Shown here: piece after piece, positions 44,495 through 53,271 of the stretch
How the letters are laid out: the number at the start of each line of letters is the position of its first letter
How positions within the stretch are numbered: the first letter of the stretch is position 1
Source: Gammaproteobacteria bacterium
GTDB taxonomy: Bacteria; Pseudomonadota; Gammaproteobacteria; Competibacterales; Competibacteraceae
Reading direction: 5' to 3'
DNA length: 64,000 nt
Assembly: GCA_024235135.1 (NCBI GenBank)
Contig: JACKMZ010000002.1
Span: 434,001 to 498,000, forward strand
Program-made: the position numbers and the translations under genes
The notes under the pieces: generated by a model
Database searches by the model: none
What the model saw: the letters and a program-made list of their open reading frames with translations, nothing else
What the model was told of the DNA's origin: nothing

Positions 44495-45226
44495 ATGAAA
44501 AATATTATTAAAAAAATAATTGGACAAAAATTGCTCGGTGTTATGGATTATTTCCGATTTCCTGAGCAAAGAAAGAGTTGGGGCGGACCCTTGAACGGTC
44601 AAGAAAAGCGCCAGGCATTGGTCGCAAAATTGTTCAAGGAGCTTCCTATCAAAGCGGTCATCGAGACTGGTACTTTTCGCGGTACGACCACAGAATATTT
44701 TGCCAAGCTCACTCAGGTTCCAATTTATACCGTTGAAGCAAATCAACGTTTGTACGGATTTTCATGGATAAGGTTAAAAAAATTTCACAATGTACGTTTA
44801 TTGCAAATGGATAGCCGCGCGGCTCTAAGGTTGTTAACTCAGGATGGCGTATTCCCAAAATCCGGCGTGTTTTTTTATTTGGATGCACATTGGGGTCAAG
44901 ACCTACCGCTTGCAGAAGAACTACAACAGATATTTGCAAACTGGCAAAAATCGTGGGTTTATATAGACGATTTCAAGATCGAAGACGATGCCGGTTATGG
45001 CTACGATGATTACGGATCGGGAAAGTCGTTAACGCTGGAATACATTTCTGAAATAGTTAAGACGTATCAGATTTCCGTTTTTTACCCGGCCGCCTCATCC
45101 GAGGAAGAAACCGGGGCTCGCCGTGGCTCGGTGCTATTGGCTAACGACCCGGCCTTGATCTCGGAATTACGGGCTATCGATTTGCTGCGTGCTTACCCTA
45201 GCCAGCGGGTTGGAGATCCATCCTGA
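44495..45226 (+). CDS. Methyltransferase-fold protein of unknown target
   Basis: A 243-residue protein with a SAM-binding-like motif AVIETGTFRGTTTEYFA near residue 53, followed by IYTVEANQRL (the acidic end of strand 2). FFYLDAHWGQDLPLAEEL near 130 and VYIDDFKIEDDAGYGYDD near 160 resemble metal-dependent sugar methyltransferases of the TylF/MycF-like or cephalosporin hydroxylase-like group. ATG 44495 (MKNIIKK) is preferred; the frame extends to 44444 without a ribosome site. Catalytic activity is inferred only from fold motifs. The first part is AT-rich and the last 150 bases are GC-richer, which may mark a recombination joint. Confidence 0.72.
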   Translation: MKNIIKKIIGQKLLGVMDYFRFPEQRKSWGGPLNGQEKRQALVAKLFKELPIKAVIETGTFRGTTTEYFAKLTQVPIYTVEANQRLYGFSWIRLKKFHNVRLLQMDSRAALRLLTQDGVFPKSGVFFYLDAHWGQDLPLAEELQQIFANWQKSWVYIDDFKIEDDAGYGYDDYGSGKSLTLEYISEIVKTYQISVFYPAASSEEETGARRGSVLLANDPALISELRAIDLLRAYPSQRVGDPS

Positions 45227-45231
45227 TTATT

Positions 45232-46032
45232 GTGGAGCCGGAAAATGGCTTGTGCAATCGTCTACGGGCGCTTGATTCGGCGGTGCAATTGGGCGAACAA
45301 GCTCAGCGTCCCGTTGTCATTTTCTGGAACCAGGGCGCCGGTCTGGTAGGCGACTTACGTCGGTTGTTCGTCTTGCCCAGGCAAGTCACCCACTTTTGGA
45401 TGTGGTCCTCTCATTCTCGGATCGATCGGTCACGGCATCGCGTTCGCCTCGCAGTCCATCGTTTGGCGGGTGGTACGGTTTATCGGCAGATGGATGTTGA
45501 TCGTTTGTTGAACGGCGAAGTGAGCGTATCGGCGTGGGTAGCCCAGCGGCGGTTGTTTGTGCGTACCGCGAGCCGTTTTTTTTCGGCTGGCCGCCTTTAC
45601 GCGGCGTGGAAACCACGGGATCACCTACAGGAAAAGGTGAATGCGTTTTTTGACCGAGTGGGTGAACGTCGCCTCATCGGTGTACATATCCGACGAGGCG
45701 ATCAACGGGTTTCCAAATCCTTGAGCCCGACCAGCGCATTTATCGCGCGTATGCAGCAAGTGCTCAACGACGACCCGGAGGTCGGTTTTGTATTGGCCAC
45801 GGATGAACCGGCCGAAGCGCAGCGACTGACCGAGGCGTTTCCGGGACATATTCTTCGCGTGCCGCAAGATCACTACCCGCGTTCACATCCCGCTGCCGTA
45901 GAGACGGCTCTGGTCGAGTTGCTGGCTTTGGCTGGTACGGAAATGATCATTGGTTCGGCTGGCAGTTCCTTTAGTGAAACAGCCGCGGAATTCGGCGGCA
46001 TTCCCCTGATCATTGCCACGACCCCATCATGA
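45232..46032 (+). CDS. NodZ-like fucosyltransferase-fold protein (first)
   Basis: A 266-residue protein of the GT-B fucosyltransferase superfamily (GT11/GT23/GT65/GT68 group). Signatures are NGLCNRLRALDSAV at the N-terminus, the GDP-fucose-binding LIGVHIRRGDQRV near residue 145, FVLATDEPAEAQ, and the closing IIGSAGSSFSETAAEFGG near 240. With GTG 45232 as start, the first beta strand (LIIVEP) would be truncated. The same frame is open upstream through CTG 45223 and ATT codons to a stop at 45199, without ATG, GTG or TTG, so an unusual start is possible. It overlaps the next start (ATGA). Confidence 0.74.
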   Translation: MEPENGLCNRLRALDSAVQLGEQAQRPVVIFWNQGAGLVGDLRRLFVLPRQVTHFWMWSSHSRIDRSRHRVRLAVHRLAGGTVYRQMDVDRLLNGEVSVSAWVAQRRLFVRTASRFFSAGRLYAAWKPRDHLQEKVNAFFDRVGERRLIGVHIRRGDQRVSKSLSPTSAFIARMQQVLNDDPEVGFVLATDEPAEAQRLTEAFPGHILRVPQDHYPRSHPAAVETALVELLALAGTEMIIGSAGSSFSETAAEFGGIPLIIATTPS

Positions 46033-47045
46033 AGCCATCTCCGCCTTCGAAGTGGGTGATGGTCAAGGGCTCGGGCGGTGGAGGCTTAGGCGATCGCTTG
46101 CGTGCGGTACTTGTGGGTATTGCCTATGCGAGAGCCAGCGGGCGGGGAATCAGCGTGGATTGGCGCGACGGCGTTTACGCAGACGTAGGCGACAACGCCT
46201 TTGAGCGATTGTTTCAGATTGCGGGGTTGGCCTATAGCTCACCGCAGCATTTGGAATCATGTACTGACGTGTTTCCCCGTGCGTGGCAGGGGCGGCTTAA
46301 CAAGAGCATGCATGAAGTGTATGTGGAAGATGGGCGCCCCCCTTGGAACCGGCTTGACGCGATCGCTCGTTATTCGTTTTCGCTAGAGCATTTTGAATAT
46401 TCAGACGATGTGTTGGTCATGTGGGAGTTCGATCAGCTAGCTCGGCTGCAGCAGGCCCTGGGGCAACCATGTGACGAGCGGATGCTTGAGACGGTTCTGG
46501 GCGCAATTTGGAAAGGCTATTTGCGGTCGGACCCAGTTGTTCAACAGGCTGTACAGCCCTTCCTGCCGCAGGACGATGTTTTCAGAATCGGCGTGCATGT
46601 TCGCGCTACACGGGAAAGCATTCAGCAAAAAGGTGTCGTTGCCTTGGGTGATTATTTCTCACCGATCGATGCCTTGATTCGCCAAAATGAAAACTGGGAA
46701 TTGTGTCTGGCCACCGACAATCAGGATGTTTTGAAAGCGTTTGAGGACCGGTACGAGCCTCTCGTCACGTGGCCGAAGTGGTTTGCCAACGTGGGCGATT
46801 CGCTGCATTTGAATCCAGACTGTCCGAATCGCCTGCAAGCTGCTCAGGATGCCTTGGCTGAATGGTTATTGCTTGCCGCAAGCCATTATCTGATTACCCT
46901 GAATAATTCTTCGTTCAGCCAGGTGGCGCGCTTGATGTCGGGTTTGCCGGAACAGAGGCAAACGCGGCTTGCTTCGACTCCGCGCGGACAATCCTATCGC
47001 TTTAGAGACAGTTGGAAGCGTCTAGCTCGTTGGCTGCGACGATAA
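46029..47045 (+). CDS. NodZ-like fucosyltransferase-fold protein (second)
   Basis: A 338-residue protein related in fold to its upstream neighbour. It has GGLGDRLRAVLVGIAYA with SVDWRDGVYAD near residue 15-50, which resembles the NodZ N-terminal glycine loop. FRIGVHVRATRES near 188 is the HxR motif for GDP-fucose, ELCLATDNQDVLKAFE follows, and ITLNNSSFSQVARLMSG near 295 closes the donor site. NodZ adds alpha-1,6 fucose to chitin oligosaccharides; the acceptor here is unknown. Start ATG 46029 overlaps the previous stop by 4 bases, so both proteins are made from coupled translation. Confidence 0.76.
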   Translation: MKPSPPSKWVMVKGSGGGGLGDRLRAVLVGIAYARASGRGISVDWRDGVYADVGDNAFERLFQIAGLAYSSPQHLESCTDVFPRAWQGRLNKSMHEVYVEDGRPPWNRLDAIARYSFSLEHFEYSDDVLVMWEFDQLARLQQALGQPCDERMLETVLGAIWKGYLRSDPVVQQAVQPFLPQDDVFRIGVHVRATRESIQQKGVVALGDYFSPIDALIRQNENWELCLATDNQDVLKAFEDRYEPLVTWPKWFANVGDSLHLNPDCPNRLQAAQDALAEWLLLAASHYLITLNNSSFSQVARLMSGLPEQRQTRLASTPRGQSYRFRDSWKRLARWLRR

Positions 47046-47049
47046 CCGC

Positions 47050-48039
47050 ATGAATCCCACCGTTTCGGGCCTGGCCAGCGTGATAATCCCGGTGCATAAC
47101 CGGCCGTCGCTGGTGCAAGAGGCGGTAGCCAGTGTGCTTGCTCAAACTTACCGGCCGCTTGAGATCTGGGTCGTCGACGATGGTTCAACCGATGATACGC
47201 CGGCGGTTCTGGCGCGATTAGCCCGCGATCATCCCCAAATGATCCAGGTTATCCGGCAAACCAATCAGGGACCGGGATTGGCGAGGGAAGCGGGAAGGCG
47301 GCGTGCCCGTGGCGAGTTTCTGCAGTATCTGGACAGTGACGATTTGTTGATGCCATGCAAACTGGAATTGCAAGTTCAGGCTTTACGGCAAATGCCGGAT
47401 GCCGACGTCTGTTATGGCAAGACGCGCCATTATCGTTTTGGCGAGTCCGCAATGGATGTGGCGGACCGGCGGACCGGCGAGCGCATCGATCGCATGTTCC
47501 CTGAATTTCTGGTGACCCGTTTTTGGAATACGGTAACGCCCTTGTACCGCCGTCGGGTCACGGATAAGGCGGGACCTTGGGCCGGATTGCGTCAGGAAGA
47601 AGATTGGGAATATGACTGCCGTATCGCTTTGCACGGCGGTCGCCTGTGTTATTGCGACGCGTTTCTGGCCGATCAGCGCCGGGGCACCGCCGGGGGAATA
47701 CGACATGCATGGACGTGGAGTTCCGAAGCTTTTCGTGATCGCGTTCAGGCGCGGATGCTGATCTACCAACACGCGCGGGCGGCGGGTGTGACCGTTCATG
47801 ACCCGGCCATGCAACATTTTGCCCGCGGTTTGTTTTTGTTGGCGCGCCAAGCCGGAGTCGCGGGATTGGCGGACGAAGCCAAGCAGTTGTTTTACGCATC
47901 GCGCACCGTTTTCGAAGAAGCGGGCATACAACGCCTCGACTATCGGTTGTATGGCATCACGGCGCGCTTGCTCGGTTGGCGTTGGGTAGGCGTCCTGGCC
48001 TCCAAGTTGCCGCGCCGCCCACGTCCCCAAGGCTATTAG
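47050..48039 (+). CDS. Glycosyltransferase family 2
   Basis: A 329-residue GT2 protein. ASVIIPVHNRPSLVQEAVA, VDDGSTDDTPAVLARLA and NQGPGLAREAGRRRARGEF are typical, with metal site YLDSDDLL near residue 97. GLRQEEDWEYDCRIALHGG near 180 supplies the base region (EDWEY). After about residue 230 the protein is helical and has no catalytic motif, perhaps an oligomerisation tail. The start is ATG 47050, 4 bases after the second NodZ-like gene. Donor and acceptor are unknown. Confidence 0.88.
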   Translation: MNPTVSGLASVIIPVHNRPSLVQEAVASVLAQTYRPLEIWVVDDGSTDDTPAVLARLARDHPQMIQVIRQTNQGPGLAREAGRRRARGEFLQYLDSDDLLMPCKLELQVQALRQMPDADVCYGKTRHYRFGESAMDVADRRTGERIDRMFPEFLVTRFWNTVTPLYRRRVTDKAGPWAGLRQEEDWEYDCRIALHGGRLCYCDAFLADQRRGTAGGIRHAWTWSSEAFRDRVQARMLIYQHARAAGVTVHDPAMQHFARGLFLLARQAGVAGLADEAKQLFYASRTVFEEAGIQRLDYRLYGITARLLGWRWVGVLASKLPRRPRPQGY

Positions 48040-48046
48040 GGCCACG

Positions 48047-48883
48047 ATGCAATTCGATACATTGGCCGTGATCATCGGAGCGCAGAAGGCGGGAACCACC
48101 AGCCTGTTCGAGTATTTGGTCCAACACCCGCAAATCTGCGCATGCCAGACCAAGGAACCTAATTTTTTCTCGAACGACGAGGTCTGGCAGCAGGGCTGGG
48201 ATTGGTACGACAGCCTTTGGACCTTTCAGCCGGAGCATGAAATCGCCCTCGAAGCATCCGTTAGTTATACCAAGGGACAGCCCAATCCATTGATTTGTCA
48301 ACGTATGGGGCAACGGCAACTGAAGTATAAGTTTATTTATATCGTGAGAAATCCCATCGAGCGTATTGAGTCGCACTATACGCACGGTTATGCCGAAGGT
48401 TGGCCGGTGGCAGCCAAACCCTTGGCGCAGGGTATCGATCCTTTCATGATCGATACATCGCGTTATGCCGCGCATCTGGACCTCTTCAGTGCGGCATTCA
48501 CTCCGAAATCGATTTGTGTAGTCGAGTTCGATGCGCTCAGATCACAGCGCGTCGATGTCTTGCGCAAAATCGTGGCTTTTCTGGGATTGAATTGGTCGGC
48601 GCAGTTGGAGGCCGATGAAATGAAACATAACCCAAGCGTCGGCAAAGTGCGCCTGAATCGATTGGGCAAGGTCGTGCGACAAACTTATTTGCGGTTGGGC
48701 TCGGTGAGCCGGTTGCTGCCCGCCGGCCTGCGAAGAAAAGTATTGCATTCTCTGTTGGGACAAAAAATCGAGAAAAAATTTTACCTTACATCCAGACAGA
48801 GGAATGAGGTGCATGCCTTATTGGCAGAGGACTTATTGCGGTTGCAAGCAGAATATGGGGTCGATGTGACCCAATGGTCTTGA
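48047..48883 (+). CDS. Sulfotransferase family protein
   Basis: A 278-residue PAPS-dependent sulfotransferase. The 5'-phosphosulfate loop VIIGAQKAGTTSLFEYL is at residues 8-24 and the 3'-phosphate site YIVRNPIERIESHYTHG near 99. KEPNFFSND near 41 is common in carbohydrate sulfotransferases. The C-terminus has a helical, basic end. It would transfer sulfate from PAPS to a sugar hydroxyl, as NodH and heparan sulfotransferases do. No PAPS-synthesis gene (cysDNC) lies in the window. It is 7 bases after the GT2 gene and 15 before the heparinase-like gene. Confidence 0.85.
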   Translation: MQFDTLAVIIGAQKAGTTSLFEYLVQHPQICACQTKEPNFFSNDEVWQQGWDWYDSLWTFQPEHEIALEASVSYTKGQPNPLICQRMGQRQLKYKFIYIVRNPIERIESHYTHGYAEGWPVAAKPLAQGIDPFMIDTSRYAAHLDLFSAAFTPKSICVVEFDALRSQRVDVLRKIVAFLGLNWSAQLEADEMKHNPSVGKVRLNRLGKVVRQTYLRLGSVSRLLPAGLRRKVLHSLLGQKIEKKFYLTSRQRNEVHALLAEDLLRLQAEYGVDVTQWS

Positions 48884-48898
48884 AAGTCGTCCCCGGTT

Positions 48899-51800
48899 TT
48901 GTCCGTAAAGGATAATGCCGCTGTGGTGGCCCTAGTACAAGGCACGACCCTTTCCCGGCCTCAATCGCGATGGATCATTGGGGTCTGCATGGTGATCGTA
49001 AGTCTATGGACTTGGATGCCGTGGACGTCCGTCGCGGCTGAAGATAAGCCAAATTCCCGAATGCATGAGTCCGCCGGATATTGCCACCGGGTTGCATCAA
49101 TGCGAGAGCATTTCAGCGCCTTGCTCCAGTCGTCGGATTCGTCGAAAAATACCGATGTAAGAAAACAATGGATTGGGAACAAGCGCGACGGCTATCAGGC
49201 GGCTTTTCGATACCTGCTGGAGGGTCAGGAAGAAGATTTGACCTTGGCCCGTAACTGGCTGCTCAAATTAGGCCAGCAAGGCGGCGATCTGGGCAAACGC
49301 GCATTGGACGCCAACGATGAGTTTTTCAACCAAGGCCAGCCGTGGTTAGGCGATGTTTATTACAAGATCGACACCCGCCCTTTCTTTGCGTACTGCTGGA
49401 TTTATCCCGGTCTGAAGCAAGCCGATAGAAGCACCATAGAAAACGGGTTCCTGGCCTCGGCCCGGTTTCGGATGCGCGCCATGGATCGTTGGAGCCAGAC
49501 GCCCAACCTGATGTTCAAACCTACCGTGATGGCGGCCATGGCGGGTCTCGTGACCGGGAACAAGGAACTGATTGATTGGGGGCTTTACCGTAAACCCTGG
49601 TCCGCGCAAGGCGGCTATTTTTCGGTGCTCAACCTCATGTTGCGCGACGGCGGACCGTGGGCGGAAGCCCCGCTGTACCCGCTGGCGCACCAGGGCTTGT
49701 TCATGATGACCGAGATGTCGCGCTTGCTGAATATGACTGACGGTCAGGATTGGTTCAGCCGCAAATCGTTGCTGGGGGGCAGTCCCAAGGGACTGGTGGA
49801 TTATTTCATCGACTCCGCGTATCCGGTGGAACGGACCGGTTTCGGAGAAGGCCAGATTCGCATTGCCAGTTATGGCGATGGCTCGACGAATGCCGATGGC
49901 GATCTTTTCCTAGTCAACCCCGCGGGACAGGGCGTGCAAATGCACAAGGAACTGACGGCGGCCTATTATCTCTCGAACGACCCGCGTTATGCCGCTTTCC
50001 TGAAATGGGTGCCTGACTATCAGGCGGATTTGATCGATCGTCCGCCGTTGCCGGAGCATGCCGAACTGCCCGCCGCGCCTTCACGGGTTTGGCCGACCTT
50101 CGGGCTGGCCCTGTTGCGTTCCGATGAGTCGGCCGGCTATTGGACGAACGAACAGGCTATCGCCGTGTTCCAGATCATGAGTCAGGGCTATGGTCACGAT
50201 CACCGGGATAAATTCAGCATTACGCTGCACGGCGCGGGGCGTTTGCTATATCCGGATTACAATGCGGAGCAATACGAAAATCCCGCTATCGGCTGGACAC
50301 GCAACACCATTGCCCACAATACCGTCATGGTGGATGAGCAGGATACCCACGATGCGATTCCAAGCGCTATCCGCCATGATTTCAATCGCGATGTGAAATT
50401 TCTGGCGACAGCGGCTTCCGAGGTTTTCGAGACAGTCGAGCAAACCCGCGTATTGCTACTGACTGGCGAATACTTATTGGACATTTTCCAATTGGCGAGT
50501 CCCATTCCGCATACCTACGATTATTTGCTGCACAGTTTCGGCCGACCCGAGCCGCTGGCTAGCAAGGACTACAAGCCTTCCCGAGCCTTGTCGGGGCGTT
50601 ACTGGCAATTGCACGACCCTAAAGCCGTCAAGACGGACAAGGCATGGGCCTTGGACTTCGTGATCGACGAAGCCCAAACCCATCACCGGGAAGCCGTCGA
50701 TCAGCAAGCGCGGGAACAAAAAAAACCGGGCAAGAAGATTCCACCCACCCACTATGGGCCTGAATGGTACGACCATACCGCGGCTGTGCGCGTGTCCATG
50801 GCGGGCGTTGCCGACACCCTGGTGACTTACGGCGAGGGGCTGCAAGCCTTGCCCATGCTGGTGGCGCGCCGCGCGAGCGAAACGGATACGGCATTCGTCG
50901 CCGTTCACGAACCGTATTCCAAGACACCCCCCAAGGTACGAGGCGTCACCCAACTGGCCCGCAGCGCGCAGGCGATAGTTGTGCGTGTCGAGGCGGATTC
51001 ATTCACCGATTACGTGGCGGCGGCTTTGGGGCCGGATACGGCTCATGCACAGCATGTGCTGGAATCGACCGCCGATCCTCAAACGATTTTTGCCTTCAAG
51101 AATTATGGCTATCTGCGCGTTCCCCACGATGGCGGCGCGATGGTCGCCCGTGGCGAATGGACGGGATTCCGGATGCGTTCCGCCTCGCGAGCATTGATGG
51201 TGGACGGCCGTAAGCAAACCATGCAAACGGAAGATGGCTATCGGCGGTACGGAACGATTCCGGGTGAACGGGATGCACCGTTCGTGAGGGATGTTCCGTT
51301 TCCCATGCCGGTCCGGGTCAGTCCTGCCGTGGCCCGGTTATTCGAGCGCGATAGCCGGACACTGACGGTGACTATCGACAACTCATCCGAGCAAGTGATT
51401 GCGGGTGCGTTTGAATTTGATCTGCCACAAGGATTTTTCTTGCAGCCGACCAAACCCGTCTTCGGACCCATTCAAGCGGGGCAGTCCGGGCAATTGACCC
51501 TCACGCTTAGCGCCAATCAGCCCAAGCAAGGGCGTCATGACATCCCCTATCGGATTGTTTACGCCCAGGGGGAAAAAGCGACTTCCATCCGTTCGGCGCC
51601 GCGGCTACTGCAGGCGACGATCGGTCCCGTGTTGACGCCGCTGTATCGTTATCCCGAACCGCCGGTATACCGGGTCCTTGCGCCGCATTTCACGGCGGAC
51701 CTGACCATGCAGAGCGGCTTGACCGTCAGGCTCGCCGACGATGGGGATCAGCCCTATTTGGATGGCAAACCGTTGTTTACTTTTTCGGACGGTGAGAAGG

Positions 51801-52270
51801 ACATGTTGTTCGAGGGTACCGAACACGCTTTTACCTGGCCGGTTGAGGCGCCAGCCAGCTTGACCGCTCACACCTATGACAGGGCGCGCTGGCAGGCCGT
51901 ATTTTTCGGCGATCGAATCATGTTTCGCATGGACCCCGATTGGACGCAGTTCAAACGCGCCTATTTCACGGTGCCCGGCGAGTGGGCGGTATCGGCGGGT
52001 AAGCCGAGTTGGAGACAATTCGTCGTGGCGGATAGTTCAGGTCAGCGCGTCTCACGACAAGCCGAGCCTTCAGACGATGAGGATACCGTCGCGGCTGAAT
52101 TGGCGTTCCCGCGGCACGACCAAAGTCTGTGCTTTCAATTCGTACCGCCGCAAAAGGTTAAATTCACTGAGACCGGCATGCGCTTCGATATCGGCGCCTT
52201 GACGGGAGACCAATGGACGGCCGGCTTTTGTCAGCGTGGTCAATTGCAACAATGGCTTTGGCGCCAATAA
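48899..52270 (+). CDS. Large exported heparinase II/III-like protein
   Basis: A 1123-residue secreted protein, far longer than the usual 550-750 for heparinase II/III-like lyases. A signal peptide or anchor lies at about 25-47, ending SVAAED. An alpha/alpha toroid fills about 60-370 (Trp-rich, with LRDGGPWAEAPLYPLAHQG). The lyase core motif SQGYGHDHRDKFSITLHG is near 426, and TIAHNTVMVDEQDTHD near 470. A beta-sandwich follows to about 800. From about 810 there is a NEW3-like Ig domain (TLTVTIDNSSEQVIAG), then about 250 residues of unassigned beta structure. Start TTG 48899 is the longest; GTG 48923, 10 bases after AAAGGA, may be better. It probably trims or degrades the acidic glycan in the periplasm. 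Confidence 0.82.
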   Translation: MSVKDNAAVVALVQGTTLSRPQSRWIIGVCMVIVSLWTWMPWTSVAAEDKPNSRMHESAGYCHRVASMREHFSALLQSSDSSKNTDVRKQWIGNKRDGYQAAFRYLLEGQEEDLTLARNWLLKLGQQGGDLGKRALDANDEFFNQGQPWLGDVYYKIDTRPFFAYCWIYPGLKQADRSTIENGFLASARFRMRAMDRWSQTPNLMFKPTVMAAMAGLVTGNKELIDWGLYRKPWSAQGGYFSVLNLMLRDGGPWAEAPLYPLAHQGLFMMTEMSRLLNMTDGQDWFSRKSLLGGSPKGLVDYFIDSAYPVERTGFGEGQIRIASYGDGSTNADGDLFLVNPAGQGVQMHKELTAAYYLSNDPRYAAFLKWVPDYQADLIDRPPLPEHAELPAAPSRVWPTFGLALLRSDESAGYWTNEQAIAVFQIMSQGYGHDHRDKFSITLHGAGRLLYPDYNAEQYENPAIGWTRNTIAHNTVMVDEQDTHDAIPSAIRHDFNRDVKFLATAASEVFETVEQTRVLLLTGEYLLDIFQLASPIPHTYDYLLHSFGRPEPLASKDYKPSRALSGRYWQLHDPKAVKTDKAWALDFVIDEAQTHHREAVDQQAREQKKPGKKIPPTHYGPEWYDHTAAVRVSMAGVADTLVTYGEGLQALPMLVARRASETDTAFVAVHEPYSKTPPKVRGVTQLARSAQAIVVRVEADSFTDYVAAALGPDTAHAQHVLESTADPQTIFAFKNYGYLRVPHDGGAMVARGEWTGFRMRSASRALMVDGRKQTMQTEDGYRRYGTIPGERDAPFVRDVPFPMPVRVSPAVARLFERDSRTLTVTIDNSSEQVIAGAFEFDLPQGFFLQPTKPVFGPIQAGQSGQLTLTLSANQPKQGRHDIPYRIVYAQGEKATSIRSAPRLLQATIGPVLTPLYRYPEPPVYRVLAPHFTADLTMQSGLTVRLADDGDQPYLDGKPLFTFSDGEKDMLFEGTEHAFTWPVEAPASLTAHTYDRARWQAVFFGDRIMFRMDPDWTQFKRAYFTVPGEWAVSAGKPSWRQFVVADSSGQRVSRQAEPSDDEDTVAAELAFPRHDQSLCFQFVPPQKVKFTETGMRFDIGALTGDQWTAGFCQRGQLQQWLWRQ

Positions 52271-52320
52271 ACGAGACGATCGATGAGGCGATTGCGCGTT
52301 TCTGACAGGGTTGGCGAGAA

Positions 52321-53271
52321 ATGAGTCGGCCCGAGCTTTCCGTCGTCATGAGCGTTTTCAACAGCGCGCCCAATCTTGCGCAGACACTCGATAGCGTACT
52401 GCGGCAAGCGGACGTGGATTTGGAATTTATCGTGGTGAACGACGGCTCCACGGACGGCTCCACGGAACTGTTAAACGACTATGCGGCGGCGGATTCTCGG
52501 CTGAGGATATTGCACCAAGGCAATGCCGGGTTGACCCAGGCGCTCATCCGAGGTTGCGCGGCCGCGCGGGGGGAATACATCGCGCGTCAGGATGCGGGTG
52601 GCGATATTTCGCTAGAAGGGCGCATGGCGCGCCAGTGTCAGTTTCTAAATGCGAATCCCGATGTGGTGATGGTTTCTTGTGGCACACGGTTTATGGGCCC
52701 TGAGGATGAGGAGTTATACACCATCGTCCAAAATGACGATGACCTGCAAAACGGGCTGGGGAGGCTCAATATAAAACAGATCAGGGGTCCATCTCACCAT
52801 GGCAGTACGATGTTCCGAAGTGCGGTGTATCGGTCCGTAGGCGGATATCGAGCTCTATTCAGAGTTGCGCAAGACTTGGATCTTTGGTTGCGCATGGCGG
52901 ATGGTGGGCGGTGCGTTGCGATACCTCAAATTTTGTACCAAGCTCGTCTGACTCGGGGCTCCATCAGTCAGGTTTTGCGAAGCCAACAAATTAAGACCAC
53001 GCACACCATTCTACGCTGTGCGGCATTACGCCGTTCCGGAGATGACGAAACATCGGCGCTTATGGAATTCAAACACGATTTCAAGCGAAAGAGATCCTGG
53101 CTATTAGCACCAAGGCCCTTGCAGGATGCGCGATTCTACTATTTTATCGGCAGTGTCTTGCGTAAGAATGAGCCATTACTGGCTAAAAAGTACTTTTGTA
53201 GAGCTCTCGACTCGTGGTTTGTCTATCCAAAGGCATTGGTGAGCCTTTTATTACTGATGGGGCGAACATGA
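52321..53271 (+). CDS. Glycosyltransferase family 2
   Basis: A 316-residue GT2 enzyme. LSVVMSVFNSAPNLAQTLD, VNDGSTDGSTELL and GNAGLTQALIRGCAAARGEY are typical; the metal site reads ARQDAGGDIS near residue 92, where most members have DxDD or DADD (here Asp-Ala-Gly-Gly-Asp). GPSHHGSTMFRSAVYRSVGGY near 158 and AQDLDLWLRM near 185 match the acceptor and base region. The C-terminal 80 residues are rich in Lys and Arg and AT-rich in DNA. It overlaps the next gene (ATGA). Confidence 0.87.
   Translation: MSRPELSVVMSVFNSAPNLAQTLDSVLRQADVDLEFIVVNDGSTDGSTELLNDYAAADSRLRILHQGNAGLTQALIRGCAAARGEYIARQDAGGDISLEGRMARQCQFLNANPDVVMVSCGTRFMGPEDEELYTIVQNDDDLQNGLGRLNIKQIRGPSHHGSTMFRSAVYRSVGGYRALFRVAQDLDLWLRMADGGRCVAIPQILYQARLTRGSISQVLRSQQIKTTHTILRCAALRRSGDDETSALMEFKHDFKRKRSWLLAPRPLQDARFYYFIGSVLRKNEPLLAKKYFCRALDSWFVYPKALVSLLLLMGRT

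Noticed and set aside
47126..47136. GGCGGTAGC near the start of another GT2 gene, again ops-like.
   Set aside because: The bases encode the common Glu-Ala-Val-Ala of GT2 proteins and the match ends at GGCGGTAGC. There is no JUMPstart context.
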